From Haliclystus octoradiatus (lineage: Eukaryota > Cnidaria > Staurozoa > Stauromedusae > Haliclystidae): DNA of 64,000 bases. Under the pieces are notes generated by a model that saw only the letters and a list, made by a program, of their open reading frames with translations, did not search any database and was not told where the DNA came from. The translations under genes were made by a program, and so were the position numbers. The stretch lies in the NCBI GenBank assembly GCA_916610825.1, contig OU744452.1, positions 2,949,543-3,013,542 of the forward strand, read 5' to 3'. The first letter of the stretch is position 1. The number at the start of each line of letters is the position of its first letter. Below, piece by piece: positions 19,201-31,730 of the stretch.

Positions 19201-21921
19201 GTGATTGGTTTTATATCAATGTTTTTGATCATCACATCTGTGTCAAACTTCTGCTTGGAAACATTACCATATTTTTCACAAAAAGGATCACTTCAAAGCG
19301 TAGTACTAAGTTACATTGAAATGATCTGCGTCATTTGGTTTTCATTTGAATTTATCGTTCGTAGTGCTACTTCACCAAATAAATGGCTCTTTGTTAAATC
19401 GCCTATGAATTGGATTGATTTAGGAGCTATTTTACCATTTTTCCTAGAAATTACACTTACTACAAACGTCAAAACTATTGTTGTGTTACGAGTTGTTCGT
19501 CTTATCAGAGTATTCCGTATTTTCAAACTGTCAAGGCATTCGTGTGGATTACAAATTCTTGGACATACTCTTCGTTCAAGCTGCAGGGAATTATTTCTGT
19601 TGTTCTTCTTTTTAACTATTGGAGTTGTCATATTTTCAAGTTTGGTATTTTACGCTGAGAAAGATGTGGTTGGCACAAAATTTTATTCTATACCTGATGC
19701 ATTTTGGTGGAGTATTGTGACGATGACAACAATTGGTTATGGCGATGTTGTACCAATATCATTGCCTGGCAAATGCGTTGGTATTATGTGTGCTCTCTGT
19801 GGTGTTTTGGTTATTGCTTTACCGATTCCAGTGATAGTCAGTAATTTTTCTCTTTATTACTCACACGCACAAGCGAAATTAAGAGCATCAACAAGAAGAA
19901 AAAGACCTGGCCTATCAAGTGCAGCACATGCATTACGTATCGCTCGTCCATGGGGTTTCACTACTGCAAATATTAAGAACAGCAAGTCTGACTTGAACTC
20001 AGAAGTATCTGAGACTTATCTCAACCGACGTAGCATTGCACCTAGCCCAACAACAAGTATTCGTACAAACGGTCGAGAAAATGTAGGACGGTTTCCTATA
20101 ACCAGATCAATCAACCAATCACCGATGCTATCACCTATGAATAGCCGTACTACGACGTTTCGCTCTTTGAAGTCAAACTCATTTCCTGTTCGACAGACAT
20201 CATTTGAAAAGGCCTCGAAACCATGTATGTACTCAGAAAATCCAATAGTAGTTAAGAATAATCTACCAACGGATGGGGACAACACTCCGTCACCGGGGAG
20301 TATCCATAAATGGCGTTTACAAGTCAGTAAAAGCCCTATGGAGTATAATAGCCCCAGTATTAATATCAGTCCACCAAGTACACCTAGTCGTTCACCTGGG
20401 AGTCATTTGAGCTACGTCTCAACGCCTGGTGCAGTAGACAAGATCGATCAGATAAGTATTTTTACAAACGATCAAGGAGAACTGATCCCCCCTGTCGATA
20501 GTGGCATTGCAACAAAAAATACACCAACAGTCAATGGAACGCCAAATTCACATTATCTTCCGTCTTCAAGATCTGTAACTTCTAGAGGGGCGGAAAGCTA
20601 TAGCAGCTCAGGTACAAGTACATCAACTGGTCTTAGTCCTCGTGGGAGAACTGGTCGGAGAAATGGAATATTTTTAGCTGGATTTGCAACAAAGAAATGG
20701 CAGACAAAAGCTGGAATCCGACCAAAAACTTCAGATACTCGAAGTCCTATGAACGAATGTACAACAAAAGCTCAATCTGAAGGTTCTCGACAAAGCCATA
20801 GCTCTGACTCAGTATATGCAATGCTAGATGCAGATTGTAATTTGCAGCAAGAAAGTTCGAATAGGCCTTCTTCCCCTGGGATAAGAAATACTTTAAACGA
20901 AGTATCGAAAAGATTAAACGAATTTGCATCAGACGGAAGCACATCTATTTCAACATTAGAACAACGACATTCTCTTGCTAGTGACGACGTCATTACAGCT
21001 AATCATCGTCATGGACCAGATAGGGGAAGCTGCGACTCAGTTATACCAAATGAAAGATTACCCTTGTGGATGCAGAATCAAAATAGAAATGAGAATATCA
21101 ATAAAAACAATTCGTTCAAGTTGTTGGATATCGAAGGTGCTGAGTTATTCCAAAGAAGAAGATCAAAATTTTCAAATAGTCCGACGGCAATTGCAATCAG
21201 AAAAGCAATAACGAACACTGAACAACTCGAGTTTCTTGAAGGTGAGTTATCTCCAATCCTGGAGTCAAATTCATCCGGAAAAAGTAGTCGAGGTGATTCA
21301 ACGCGTTTCAACCAGGGACAATCGCACGACGGAAGCGTTGGTTCCCCAGTAACGCCACTCCATGATATCCAATCTTCTCGTACCCAGTCATCATGCACTT
21401 CGCTACGTTCAGCATCTTGTAACGCGAACAGTAATAATTGTACTCTTGCGAAAATAAAAAGTGCACCTTATCTTCAAGGCGATGATCATGAATTCGAGGT
21501 TATGCATCGCTCAAAATCACTACCTGAAGATGCGGTACATTATAATGAACTACAAGGTTTATTACATTGTAAATCAAAAGAGAGATTACATAAAAGAGAC
21601 ATAAAAAGTACGGAAAATTTCAAACTAAAGGATTGCAAATTCCAATTGAAAACAAATAATTATTTGAATAATCGTGAGAAGAGTAAAAGTTGTACGCCTT
21701 TAATTCGAGTAGTTAGTGATTGCGGCTTTGAGCAAATACCAATTAGTCCAAACATTAATTCGAATCATAATTTACGGAACTTTGATGAAATTATTGAAAC
21801 GTCATTAATTGGTTCATGTGATAATAACATTTATCCGTGTGTTAATCAAACAAGATGCTTAGTAAATGATTATAAGTATAAGGAAATCCTTTCGGGGCCA
21901 TTCGACACTTCATCAATATAA
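19201..21921 (+). CDS. KCNC-like: Kv3/Shaw potassium channel, exon 2 (S1-S6 and long tail)
   Basis: Encodes residues 214-1119 in frame with exon 1. S1 begins VIGFISMFLIITS. S3 contains the MNWIDLGAILPFF segment. S4 has regularly spaced charges R310, R313, R316, R319, K322 and R325. The pore reads TMTTIGYGD (GYGD at 392-395). S6 carries PIP at 421-423 in place of the usual Kv3 PVP. A YYSHAQAKLR segment typical of Kv3 follows S6. The product should be a plasma-membrane voltage-gated K+ channel subunit. The remaining ~680 residues are Ser/Asn/Pro/Thr-rich with no recognised domain. They make this far longer than usual Kv3 proteins (about 500-770 residues). Candidate poly(A) signals AATAAA lie at 21931 and 21941, very close to the stop. 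Confidence 0.93.
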   Translation: MIGFISMFLIITSVSNFCLETLPYFSQKGSLQSVVLSYIEMICVIWFSFEFIVRSATSPNKWLFVKSPMNWIDLGAILPFFLEITLTTNVKTIVVLRVVRLIRVFRIFKLSRHSCGLQILGHTLRSSCRELFLLFFFLTIGVVIFSSLVFYAEKDVVGTKFYSIPDAFWWSIVTMTTIGYGDVVPISLPGKCVGIMCALCGVLVIALPIPVIVSNFSLYYSHAQAKLRASTRRKRPGLSSAAHALRIARPWGFTTANIKNSKSDLNSEVSETYLNRRSIAPSPTTSIRTNGRENVGRFPITRSINQSPMLSPMNSRTTTFRSLKSNSFPVRQTSFEKASKPCMYSENPIVVKNNLPTDGDNTPSPGSIHKWRLQVSKSPMEYNSPSINISPPSTPSRSPGSHLSYVSTPGAVDKIDQISIFTNDQGELIPPVDSGIATKNTPTVNGTPNSHYLPSSRSVTSRGAESYSSSGTSTSTGLSPRGRTGRRNGIFLAGFATKKWQTKAGIRPKTSDTRSPMNECTTKAQSEGSRQSHSSDSVYAMLDADCNLQQESSNRPSSPGIRNTLNEVSKRLNEFASDGSTSISTLEQRHSLASDDVITANHRHGPDRGSCDSVIPNERLPLWMQNQNRNENINKNNSFKLLDIEGAELFQRRRSKFSNSPTAIAIRKAITNTEQLEFLEGELSPILESNSSGKSSRGDSTRFNQGQSHDGSVGSPVTPLHDIQSSRTQSSCTSLRSASCNANSNNCTLAKIKSAPYLQGDDHEFEVMHRSKSLPEDAVHYNELQGLLHCKSKERLHKRDIKSTENFKLKDCKFQLKTNNYLNNREKSKSCTPLIRVVSDCGFEQIPISPNINSNHNLRNFDEIIETSLIGSCDNNIYPCVNQTRCLVNDYKYKEILSGPFDTSSI

Positions 21922-24161
21922 GCCTTGGAGAATAAATTTAAATAAATATATAGTAATAATGTGATATGATTATATTATAGAAGATATATAGTGCTCAATG
22001 TCATTTGACAGAGCGGTAAATAATAATAATAAAACATGGAGTCTTAAAGGAATAAACGAATGTGACAGAAATGAATTTTACTATTATTAAATAAATATAT
22101 ATAGATAATAAAGAAATTATGAGATAAGACCATCAAATTTTGATAAAATGTAAATACGTACATACCAATGCATACAAACACATCAACTAGAACAATTACA
22201 TTGAACTGATGAGGAAATGTTTTTATCTGTTGCATAAATTTTCTTTTCTGATGGCATTCAACTTCAAATATGTTCAAATGAGGCGTTAACTTGATGTGGG
22301 CCAGACGAGCAAGGTGAGGCTACACCTTTGAGTGACGTCGACATCCACAATTGTTCTCTATTGGGCTACTGCTATGCGTTTATATGCTTGTTGGGCTAGC
22401 TCACCCATGCAGGTGGGATCTCACCGGATGAGCACTTCGTATGCGCAAGGGCACTGAATATAGATGTATAACAGTGAATTTAAATGATTATTTCCAATAA
22501 ATCTAACATTTTAAATAAAAACATCAAGAAAAAATTGAGCTGTAATTCATTATTTGTTATTTTCGTTGGAAAATAAAAGATATAAAAATAAAATTGATAA
22601 GAGGTCACCAACCCTTAAAATATAACCGCTGTTGAGGAAAATGAAATAAAATAAATCCTACAGATGCTGATGAAAATAAAAGTTTATTTCTCCACCGCTA
22701 ACAAACAACACCAATATTTATAGGATTAAATCCTAAAAAAGAAATAAACTATTGCGAAATAAAAGATATATTTGAACAGGCTTCAGCATGTAATAAGTAG
22801 AAGTGGTGAGACCATCTAAGATAATAAAATTAAAATAAATACATTTGAATATTTATTTAATCTTGCAAAATCACTTTTTGAAACGTGTCGTTGAAGATTG
22901 GATAGATATCAACACAAAGAAGAAAAAAATGTAAAGATAGATAAAATTAGAGATTATTAAAAGCATTATATTAAAACACTATATGTGAAGATCATAAAAA
23001 TTAGTTACAGGTTTATAAAAATATCACAGGCTTTATTATTGAGAAATATCCATGTTTAAAAACATACGTTTCAAATATTACAAATAAACGCCAGCACATC
23101 AGCTCGCTTAGGATCTATGCGCAACATATATGAATATAATTCACAAACAGTTGCTTTATTGCCAACGTGTTCAATCCATGATGTAAACATAGCCATGTTT
23201 TGCTCAGAAACATTCTCAAACCGTTTATCGTAACATGTGTTTTATATTGTGTAAAAAGGTAAACCAAGGCAGCGGCCAAGAGCACGAGGCAGAGGACCGA
23301 TTCGTTGAGAAATTTCTCCAAGCATAATGGAATCAACTTTTTCGGCAAAAATGAAGTTCAAATATACCATCATTCATTTGGCTATACAACGTTTATACAA
23401 TTTGGCAAATCAAATCAAATTTGAATAAAAAACGCGAGAATATTTTGAATGCTTTTTAGTTAACTGATTAGCTAATTTACTGATAGCTAACTACCCCGTA
23501 ATTGGATACCGCATAAAACAACTTTAAAAACAACGTTATAGATAGAAAAACAATCAATCTCAAGGCGCCTTGATAATAATTGCTTCCGAGGAGTTGTTGC
23601 TCATGACACAATTGGTGATGAATTACCTCAACATGTATACAATAAAAAGTTTTATTAAAAACGGAGCGCATTTATAAATAAACGTCGAGTGGTGGATAAT
23701 TTGTGTTATATGGAGAGCATATTTTGATACGTAATAATGTACTGCAAACATTTGGCCAAACAGGTAACATCCAACAAACTTTACAAATAATTGTAATTAA
23801 AAAAAATCTGATTGTATAAATATCGTTGACAATAAATTCCAAATTGATTTCAAATCATTCTTCTTCTTTAATCAGAATAGGTTTATTCGAGACTAAACGG
23901 AATCAGGCGACAGACGAACAGCTCGATAAACAGCATAAATGGTAGCATCAGGTGGGGATTACACTATACCGGAAATAAATCCTACCTCAAGAGTATTGCG
24001 CCATCAGCCTGAAATGTATACCATGATTGATTGTTGGAATTCACTAAAGCCCCCCGGCCAAATGAAGACAAATTTCACAACATTTGATAAAATTACACAA
24101 CAAAGAATACACTACCATCCCAGACAGCATTATGCAAGCATATTTACCACATCGCGGTCGG

Positions 24162-24240
24162 TGTTGTGAAAATGATGGAAAAATGCTGGCGGCTGTGGCG
24201 GTCAAAAGAAGCCAGTATTTTGCCTGCATTTCACAACATC
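24162..24240. repeat. Small hairpin repeat, copy 1
   Basis: GTTGTGAAAATG at one end is mirrored by CATTTCACAAC at the other, with GCTGG/CCAG pairing inside. A shorter relative lies at 24657-24710. Confidence 0.55.
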
Positions 24241-24656
24241 GATACTAGAATAGGAAATCCTCTTCGTCGCTCGATTTAGATCTATCCTTGTTTGATATGC
24301 TCTCTATGGTTCGCCTTCTTTTCTCTGCTTCTTGCAATTTTAATTCTATTCTCACTCCACCTTATCAATCACTCTCTGCTGAATAATAAGTATACCTTCT
24401 TCAACTGTCGTAGTTAATTGTGTCTAACCGTAGAAATAAAAATTACTTGAGTATGTCCAATATCAAGAGCAAAACAGAAGACAGTAATGTCAAACTATAT
24501 TGTTGGTAACTCTCGACCCTATGCAAACATAAATCAGAATGTTTCGAGAAATCATGGTAAGAAGTTCGCGCCAAACCGTTTTATTATATAGTCATTACGT
24601 AATCATTGACCAATCGGAGTAGGATGTTTTTTCATTCTTGAAAATCGATATTCAAA

Positions 24657-24710
24657 TGTTGTGAAAATGCTGGCTGGCGTGGCTACATGAAGCCAGTATT
24701 TTCACAACAT
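24657..24710. repeat. Small hairpin repeat, copy 2
   Basis: ATGTTGTGAAAATGCTGGCT is mirrored by AGCCAGTATTTTCACAACAT. It is the same family as 24162-24240. Confidence 0.6.
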
Positions 24711-26074
24711 CGAAGAGAACAATACAATGTTGGCAGATTTTTTGATCATATCCAAAGTGCTAGCCCAACAAAATCCAACACCAAAATTTGTTGAAATTTG
24801 TTGGATTGGATGGTCAAATAAAAGCCAAAATATTGCCAGCAATTGATCGAAAATTCGCTCATGCTGTGAAAAAGCTGTTAAAATGTTGGCTTCATTGGGC
24901 AGGAGCATGGTTTGACAAACAGAAAGTACATTGGTTGTGCGGCCAAAGCCTAACATGCAAGCTAACTGAAGAAAATGCCTATCAGAAGTGAGACGTAAAA
25001 CGAAAGAAACCTCTGATTTATGTAGCATCAAACTCCAGACTTTATATTTCTTCATGAAAATTGAACACTTTATCATACTTCACAATATCCAGTTTACAAT
25101 TAAATTAATTGCCAAATTATGATTAAATTAAGAATATAAAAGTTATATTATTACAAAGATGCACAGGACGATTAACAGCTTTGGTTCCATTAGGATTTGT
25201 ACACTCAAGTTTTGTTCGAAATCTAGTTGCCTATATATTATCCAACGGCTATGAGTTAATTAAAATGTCATACCGTTAGAAATTGATTGTAGCACGTATA
25301 ATTCATTTGCATTTTGCAACTAAACTTTTGTATCATATCTAAAAACAGCAATAAAGTGGTTACTGCCTAATGTAAATATGTCATATTATTAAGCAAACAC
25401 TAATTTATTGGAGCAAGCTGGAAATCACAGCAATATCTATTTTGCAGACATGGCTGTAAATTATGTGTGTGTACGTGTGTGCGGGGGTGGGAGGGGGGTG
25501 AAACCCACCCAATAAAAATGTTTGACTCACAGTTTGGTCAATTTTGAGATGCAAACTTGGAGAATTGGGCAAACTTGAAGGAATGACAGCACCAAAACTC
25601 CCAAATATGCGAATGTCACACCTTACTTTAAGCAAAATTGACAAACCAACCAGGTCAGAAGCATGTAATTGCAGCCGTGCTTGTAAGATGTAGATTACTA
25701 GTGCAAATGAAGATTGAAAACCATGGTAAACAACATTATAAATTCATTTTGAATCTTGAATTTGTTATATAAAAATTGAGATCAAATCCGTCATGTACAA
25801 ATTAACTCCAACACTTTTAGGGCTTTTTGGACAGGAAATGTTGTGAAGAATACTAAGAAGACTCAAGAGAACTATCTAGCTTTGGCGTTTGAACTCTGGT
25901 TGATCTTATCGGAAAACAAAAATTTGGATCTTCCTCTGTGAAAAAAATCCATGAGTACAAGAACATGATTTTGTTGGTTCATGAACGATTTATGAACAGT
26001 CACAAAGAGTTCATGAACAGTTGCGTATTTATTACTTTCTTATGACCACTTTCGTACACACCTACTTTCGTATG

Positions 26075-27020
26075 AATGAATGTAGAAATAGAAATAGAAA
26101 ATAGAAATAGAAATAGTTTATTTAAAGACATATAAACAACTATGATACATGATTTTTGCTTTTTGCTCTATTTGATTACATGTATGTGTTATATAAGGCA
26201 TTATTGTTAAGCAGTTGTTTCTTGATGTCTGACGGCGTCATCGTCGTCTAATAATTAGTTTGATTGAGAATATAGTGTATTTTTAATTTCTTGTTTTATT
26301 TTTAATTAAGATCGTTTACCACGGTCAGTATGGACGCGCGGGAGAATGTACATGTTTTTTCTTGTAATATATTTGTTGTGATTACTTTTATTAAATAAAG
26401 TCTTTAATTCTGAACCATATATTCCTGATTTAGATTGATGGGCTGTACATGCAGTACGGAGATGTGACATGTGGCTGATAGAGAGCCATCCCAGTCATTC
26501 AAGTGCGTCTTCCATTCTATCAAACTTTAGCTTTCCACATATCAATTTTGCCGCCCAATTTTGTATTCCTATCTGGACCCTTCTAAGCTGTGTTTTGTTG
26601 CATGAGGCCCAGACTTCGATAGCGTAGAGACAAGGATTTAAAATTTTTGTTTCTATGAGTGTTTTAAATAACCCAGCTGGAATATAAGGGCGAATCTTTG
26701 ATATTGCAGATAATCTGTAGGAAGCAGTTCTTAAGATTTTATCGACGTGCTTCTTGAAATTTCATTATCAAAGACCACGCCTAAGTTTCTAGCTGTACTT
26801 ACATACTCTATACTTTGTTTGTCAATTGTCAAAGTTGGCAGAGTTCGGTAAACTAACTTTTTGTGACCAATAGCCATAATTTTTGTTTTATTAGTGTTGA
26901 GCAGTAGAGAATTTGCAGCAAACCAGTCGAAACTCTTTTTGAATCATCATTAATTTCTTTTTGTACATTACACAGTGATTGGTTGTCTTTAGATTTAAAA
27001 TTATACGATACTTGTACTGT
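26075..27020 (-). pseudogene. Non-LTR retrotransposon fragment (RT C-terminal region and tail)
   Basis: Minus-strand translation in more than one frame gives a thumb-region segment (FDWFAANSLLLNTNKTK), a NLGVVFDN segment, and then SAISKIRPYIPAGLF and WASCNKTQLRRVQIGIQNWA. This is the usual order at the C-terminus of Jockey/CR1/L2-type polymerases. At least one frameshift (near 26755) breaks it. The element ends on the minus strand with AATAAACTATTTC and a TTTCTA-type simple repeat near 26080-26118. The 5' part is missing. Confidence 0.75.
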
Positions 27021-27312
27021 ATGTATGTATCCATGTATGCATGCAAAGTAATTGTATGGGGAAATCATCAATTTCAGTGCTTAATGCTAAAATAAGAGCA
27101 ATATAAGTGTATCTATGTATGCATGTAATATATATTTAATCTTTATTTGTTAACAAATACTTGACCCAAAGATAGTTTATAGAGTTTCAATGAATAAGAT
27201 AAGTGGGAACCTCACTTATGTGAATTTCACTTAGGCATCTTACAATGTTTGTTGAAGTATGTTTTACCTTTTGGTGGTAGTATTAAATTGATTGGTATCA
27301 GTGATAGTTCTT

Positions 27313-27812
27313 TCAAGGTAAATGATCTTTCTTTGGGTTATAAGAAACCCAAGACGGGACGTTGAATATATAGGGATTATCAGTGGGTTTTTCAAAACAA
27401 CTTGGACATAATGACTGTCGTTTAATGCGTCCAAGACCAGGAAGACGTTTGAAAAACTCTTTAGCAATCTAAATTAATCGAAAGTGGAATGTTTTGTCTA
27501 ATCTGAATATTGAGAATGTTATAGAATATTAAAATATCACAGCAATGCCAACAAATCATGAAGATTGGTATCAGAGACATCCACAACTCATCAATATCTC
27601 CTTGGTGACATCTTTCTTTTAAAATTAGTTTACCATAATCCCTATCACTTTGAATCGTACAGCATACTTTGTGGTTGGTTTCAATTCCAAGAAAAGCATC
27701 TTGCCAAGCAACAGAATGACTAAATTTCATTATAAATACTGGCAATAAAGCGCTCGAAAGGGACAACAGGTAATGGAGAAACGATGGATTTAAAATGAGA
27801 GATTATTCCAAC
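27313..27812 (-). pseudogene. Roco-like gene, C-terminal segment
   Basis: A splice acceptor (TTTTTCGCAG) precedes an open segment with SPLPVVPFERFIASIY. This resembles the end of a COR domain, where a bulky FxxF/LIV segment is usual. The frame then shifts within a short A/T run to continue FSHSVAWQDAFLGIETN. Later comes a segment containing KEFFKRLPGLGR and CPSCFEKP, with a stop at 27313-27315. Order and strand agree with the Roc and COR pieces at 30533-33545. The two or more frame changes argue for a pseudogene. The assignment to this locus is an inference. Confidence 0.5.
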
Positions 27813-27820
27813 CTGCGAAA

Positions 27821-29244
27821 AATGATAATATCATAAATATCATTTTTCAAAAATCTAGATGCCAATAAATTTCGTAGTGCCTATATTGGGGCCACTTTAC
27901 ATTGCGCATGTCTTGAAAAATAGTCTCTCACATGTTGGTAATACAAAATGGCGTCATCTGTTATTGTTATGAACAAGAAGGTGGAAATATTTGTTTTAAA
28001 TTTATATGCATGCTTAGATTATTTGAAAGAGTTAGGAAAGTATCGCAATTCAAAAGAAATAAATCATTTAACATAATTATACACTCGTGTTGAGTTTATT
28101 CCGAGTGGTTACATATTATTGACTGTTTACTTTAAAATCGTAGGTCATTGTGGCGTTGTCTAAGAAATGGTCAATTACCCAGCATATTTTTCGTTCTCGG
28201 TTTGATATGTCAACTTGAAAACTTTGATATACAGTTATAATATATTCAAATGTTTTATTATTCGACATAAACATTGTCCATAGCATGCTATACAGAATTT
28301 AAGTTAAACTATTTACAAAAGCATGGACGGGTAGATTTTATGTAAAATATCAAAACGGCTTATTATTAAAATATTTCATATTAAGTCTCTATATTGAAAA
28401 GTATAAATTCTGTAAATTTATTATGATCTTTAACATGGAAACGGTAATCTCAAAAACAACAACAAACAAAAACCGAGTGTGAATATCATTTCTTGCATCG
28501 CGGCTATGTGTGAAATGCCGTGACGACATGGCTAAAACAATGGCGAGCACGAAGGATAATTTCAGTTCACTGTAGGAAAATGCCTCGGAGGGGAATTTTA
28601 CTCACATTTAGATCTAAAAATAAATAAAAACTGGCCAATCATAGATTTCCCTACCAGGAACTAACTGGGTTGATGACTTCCATTCACTATACTCAACGTT
28701 ATCTTGATATTTTGCTCGCGATTCGACACGCGATATTTTACTTGGCCATACAAACCCTTGTTGATGAGTTTAAAAATTGACGATGTTTGACAAGCTTGGA
28801 GGGGAATTTCTTAGAAGGTAACTAAAATCTAACACCATTTCTATGTTTAGTTTCATGTCAAGATAACAGAACTGGCTGGGTTGGGATGATTGATAATGCT
28901 TATTTATTATAAATAGTCTATTTTGCTTCAAAATGTTAGTATTTTTGCGTGATTTGTGTGATTTTGACGCGCCCGCAAATACGCGATGGCTCGATTATTG
29001 GCACTACGTACGCAATAAACCTCTATTATATTATATGGAAAATAAATGATTCAATCAATCTGATTGGTTTATGGTTTAACTACATATCAAAACAAGGTTA
29101 GAAAAGACAATCGATCTTACAATTGAAACTAAATATCACGAATGAGAATTTCCAATTATATCAGTCGTTTTCAAAAGCATTGCATGAACAAGAAAGTCTT
29201 ATAAATGCTTGTAAAATTTGACCTAGCTATAATACAAAGAGATT
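27821..29244. other. Non-coding, no gene recognised
   Basis: Presumed intronic or intergenic sequence between Roco-like segments. No domain or repeat is recognised. Confidence 0.45.
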
Positions 29245-29905
29245 GGTGGACAGATTCCCATAGGCTATTGATATTTGGCGAACTCGAGTCACTGCATGAG
29301 AAAACTTCAAGGCGATAATCACTCGCGGCAAGTTGTGCCGCCTCGTGTTTGGTTGTCTGATATATTCTTGTTTTCTCCTTACCATCATCATCATCATCAT
29401 GTTTTTTATCTAAATCTTTTCTCCTATTCTACTACTATGTTGATGTTGAACAGCCCCAGACCCAAGATGCTCCCCTAAGGGACTCCGGTTGGTGTTGACG
29501 CTCCTTCAGATTGAACATTATTAACACAAACTTGTTATCCTTTGTTGGAGGGACAACTCTGAATCAATGCCACAGCGCTATCCAAGAACCATCGATCGAA
29601 AGTTTTTCCAACAGTAAGCTATGATTTACCGTGTTGAAAGCACGACTGATATCAACTGATACTGTACCAACAGTAAGGTAGTCGTTCATAGTTTTGCGCC
29701 AATATTCTGTAATCTTGAGTAATGTAGACGGACAAGTGTGCCGTTTCAAAAACCCTGATAGCATGGATAACCATTGACCATTGTCATTCATATATGAATT
29801 CATCTGGTTGTCTGGTAGAAGCTCAAATACTTTGCAGACGGATCCCCTGCCCTGCTCACGTGCCCCCGTGCTCCAAATACCAATAGCTCATAGGAAACTG
29901 TTCGC
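29245..29905. repeat. Region bounded by ~33-bp inverted repeats
   Basis: 29245-29278 (beginning GGTGGACAG and ending TATTGATATTTGG) is mirrored imperfectly at 29872-29905. The interior contains the non-LTR RT fragment at 29430-29812. This may be a non-autonomous element that received an insertion, or chance pairing of two hairpin halves. Confidence 0.4.
29430..29812 (-). pseudogene. Non-LTR retrotransposon RT fragment (motifs A and B)
   Basis: The minus strand reads LLKITEYWRKTMND, then the motif A region VDISRAFNTVNHSLLLEKL. After a break it reads a motif B region GVP-stop-GSILG. This is the front half of a Jockey/CR1-like polymerase, with an in-frame stop and frame changes. Confidence 0.7.
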
Positions 29906-30532
29906 CTAATCACTTAGAATTATATGCAATAGCGCAATGGAAATAAAATACCTGTCACTTTCAACACATATCTTCATAAACTTATGCAGTGATTGTTAAG
30001 GGAACAAATATAATTAAGCCTGAAAATGCTGTCATTGCCTATTTATGTTGAATTGGTAAGGATAACGTTTTGATTATGTGAATCAAAATGTGATTTTCTG
30101 TCCATTGGAAATAATTTTGATAGAATAGATTTGGTAAATGATTCACATATTGTTATAAAGTTTCAGATCATATTATTAGCAACCACCACAACTGTATATG
30201 AAAGGTTAGGTAGTAGCGCATATTATTCATGTTTATATTAGTGGATAGACGGAAAATCAAACTTTCATTTAAAGACACAATAGCTTTCCGAAAACTTTAA
30301 GGCTTTAAAACATCAGAGACTAATGTTTGAGATGAGTAGAGTCTTGGCAGATATGATAATCGATCGTGGAAATATTATTCAGAAGGGCTAGGAAAATGAT
30401 ATCGAAAATCCATGCAAAGTCGAAAGTACAGTAAGACGAGAAAGACGAGAACATTGGATACATAATATGGTATATTTATATTCATTGTTAAAATCATCAA
30501 CCCGGCAGATTGCTGTGTAGTGTGCTACTTAC

Positions 30533-30749
30533 GGAATTCTCTTCTTTGTTAGTTGGCCAGTATTCACTTAGAGTATCTTTTGATGCTGGTTTAAAGAACC
30601 ATGGAACAAGTAGAACCAATGAAGCATTACCAGATAAATCCTCTAGCTTTCCAAGATTGATTACAAGATTGAAATGACAAAGGATGTCAATCAGAAAGTT
30701 CATCATGTCATCATTATTTGCAACATAATCTACATCTGACCAAATACAT
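30533..30749 (-). pseudogene. Roco-like gene, COR exon (second)
   Basis: The exon is flanked by an acceptor (TTATGCATTACAG) and a strong GTAAGT donor. It joins in phase with the upstream exon ending at 31201, giving LVRCIWSDVDYV across the junction. It encodes NFLIDILCHFNLV and LVLLVPWFF, matching the COR pattern of a bottom-subdomain helix followed by a proline-tryptophan strand. Splice sites and this reading frame are intact, but neighbouring exons carry lesions. Confidence 0.68.
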
Positions 30750-31200
30750 CTGTAATGCATAATGAGTATGTCAATTGGACAACAGACACCTAGTTGGAAA
30801 TGCAATTCTCAATCATTTGGCTTTCTAAATTTCTTCAGAATTGATATATGTATCTGGACAACAAGATATTAATTGCTGGAAACTATAATCATACTTTCAA
30901 TATTCAATAATTTTTATTTTCATTAATAGCATATAGGCCTACAAGTGCACCCTGCAGTAGTATTAGGCTAAACTTAAAAATGTTGGAACATAGCTGGAAA
31001 GCTCCCATATACAGAAAATTTGAATTAATTCATTCGGGAATTCATTCATTTGTTTGTTCTTTCGTTCGTGAGTTCAAAATATTTATTTTTCATCTGAAAA
31101 CTTGCGAAAGTACTACATAGTACCGGGATGTGCTACATCACCAGAAAGACAAATAAAGAATAAATTCACAGTCATGAATGACACTGAATAATGTAAATAC

Positions 31201-31730
31201 CTCACAAGCTGTGTGCTCAGTTTTCCACTATCTAGTAGAACTTCCTTAAGTAGGGTGAAATCATCGTCTAAATCAGTCTAAATCAGTTCATAGTCTCTTT
31301 TAAAATCAAAAACATTAGTAGTGCAGCGGTGAAATATTTTCTTCAGAACAACATTAAACCATTCTGGATCCAAGAATACATACTGATTAAATTCTTCTCC
31401 ATAGCTGAAGAACAACACAGATCTATCTGTATCAAAGTAATATAAAGCTGAGATTATCATTTCCCTGGTCATACTAATTTTTATGTCAGCTATTTCGATA
31501 AATGTAACCAATTTCATAACAGGTGTTATTATTCTTTGATTGAAGCAATAATCTTCCAGGCTGATGTAAACTGATGGGATTCCTCGTCCGACCAAAGTCA
31601 TCAAGTCACGATTGGTGAGTATCTTAATAATTTCATTTCTTAGGTCAGGAACGCCATAAAGTCCAGCGCATGACGATATTGGAATCATTTTGATTGAGTT
31701 GTCAGTAGATGATTGAGAGTAGCATAGGAC
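31201..31730 (-). pseudogene. Roco-like gene, end of Roc and start of COR
   Basis: A good acceptor (TTTTTTCTGTTAG) and a GTATTT donor bound a 530-bp exon. It reads through the last Roc helix (GLYGVPDLRNEIIKIL) into COR (GRGIPSVYISLE, then SVLFFSYG and FLDPEWFNVVLKKIF). An in-frame TAG follows RDYELI at about 31275, beside a direct 10-bp duplication of CTGATTTAGA. After it the same frame continues with TDLDDDFTLLKEVLLDSG. COR normally dimerises Roco GTPases such as LRRK proteins. Here the stop would truncate it. Confidence 0.72.

Larger units (their letters stand above)
21922..26070. other. Non-coding, no gene recognised
   Basis: 4.1 kb of AT-rich sequence downstream of the channel gene. It contains two related small hairpins, listed separately, and short unremarkable frames. 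No conserved domain could be read on either strand. Confidence 0.5.

Noticed and set aside
30497-30805. A 102-codon minus-strand gene starting at 30805
   Set aside because: The part before 30749 is upstream of a clear splice acceptor and the part after 30533 is past a GTAAGT donor. Only the exon between is supported.
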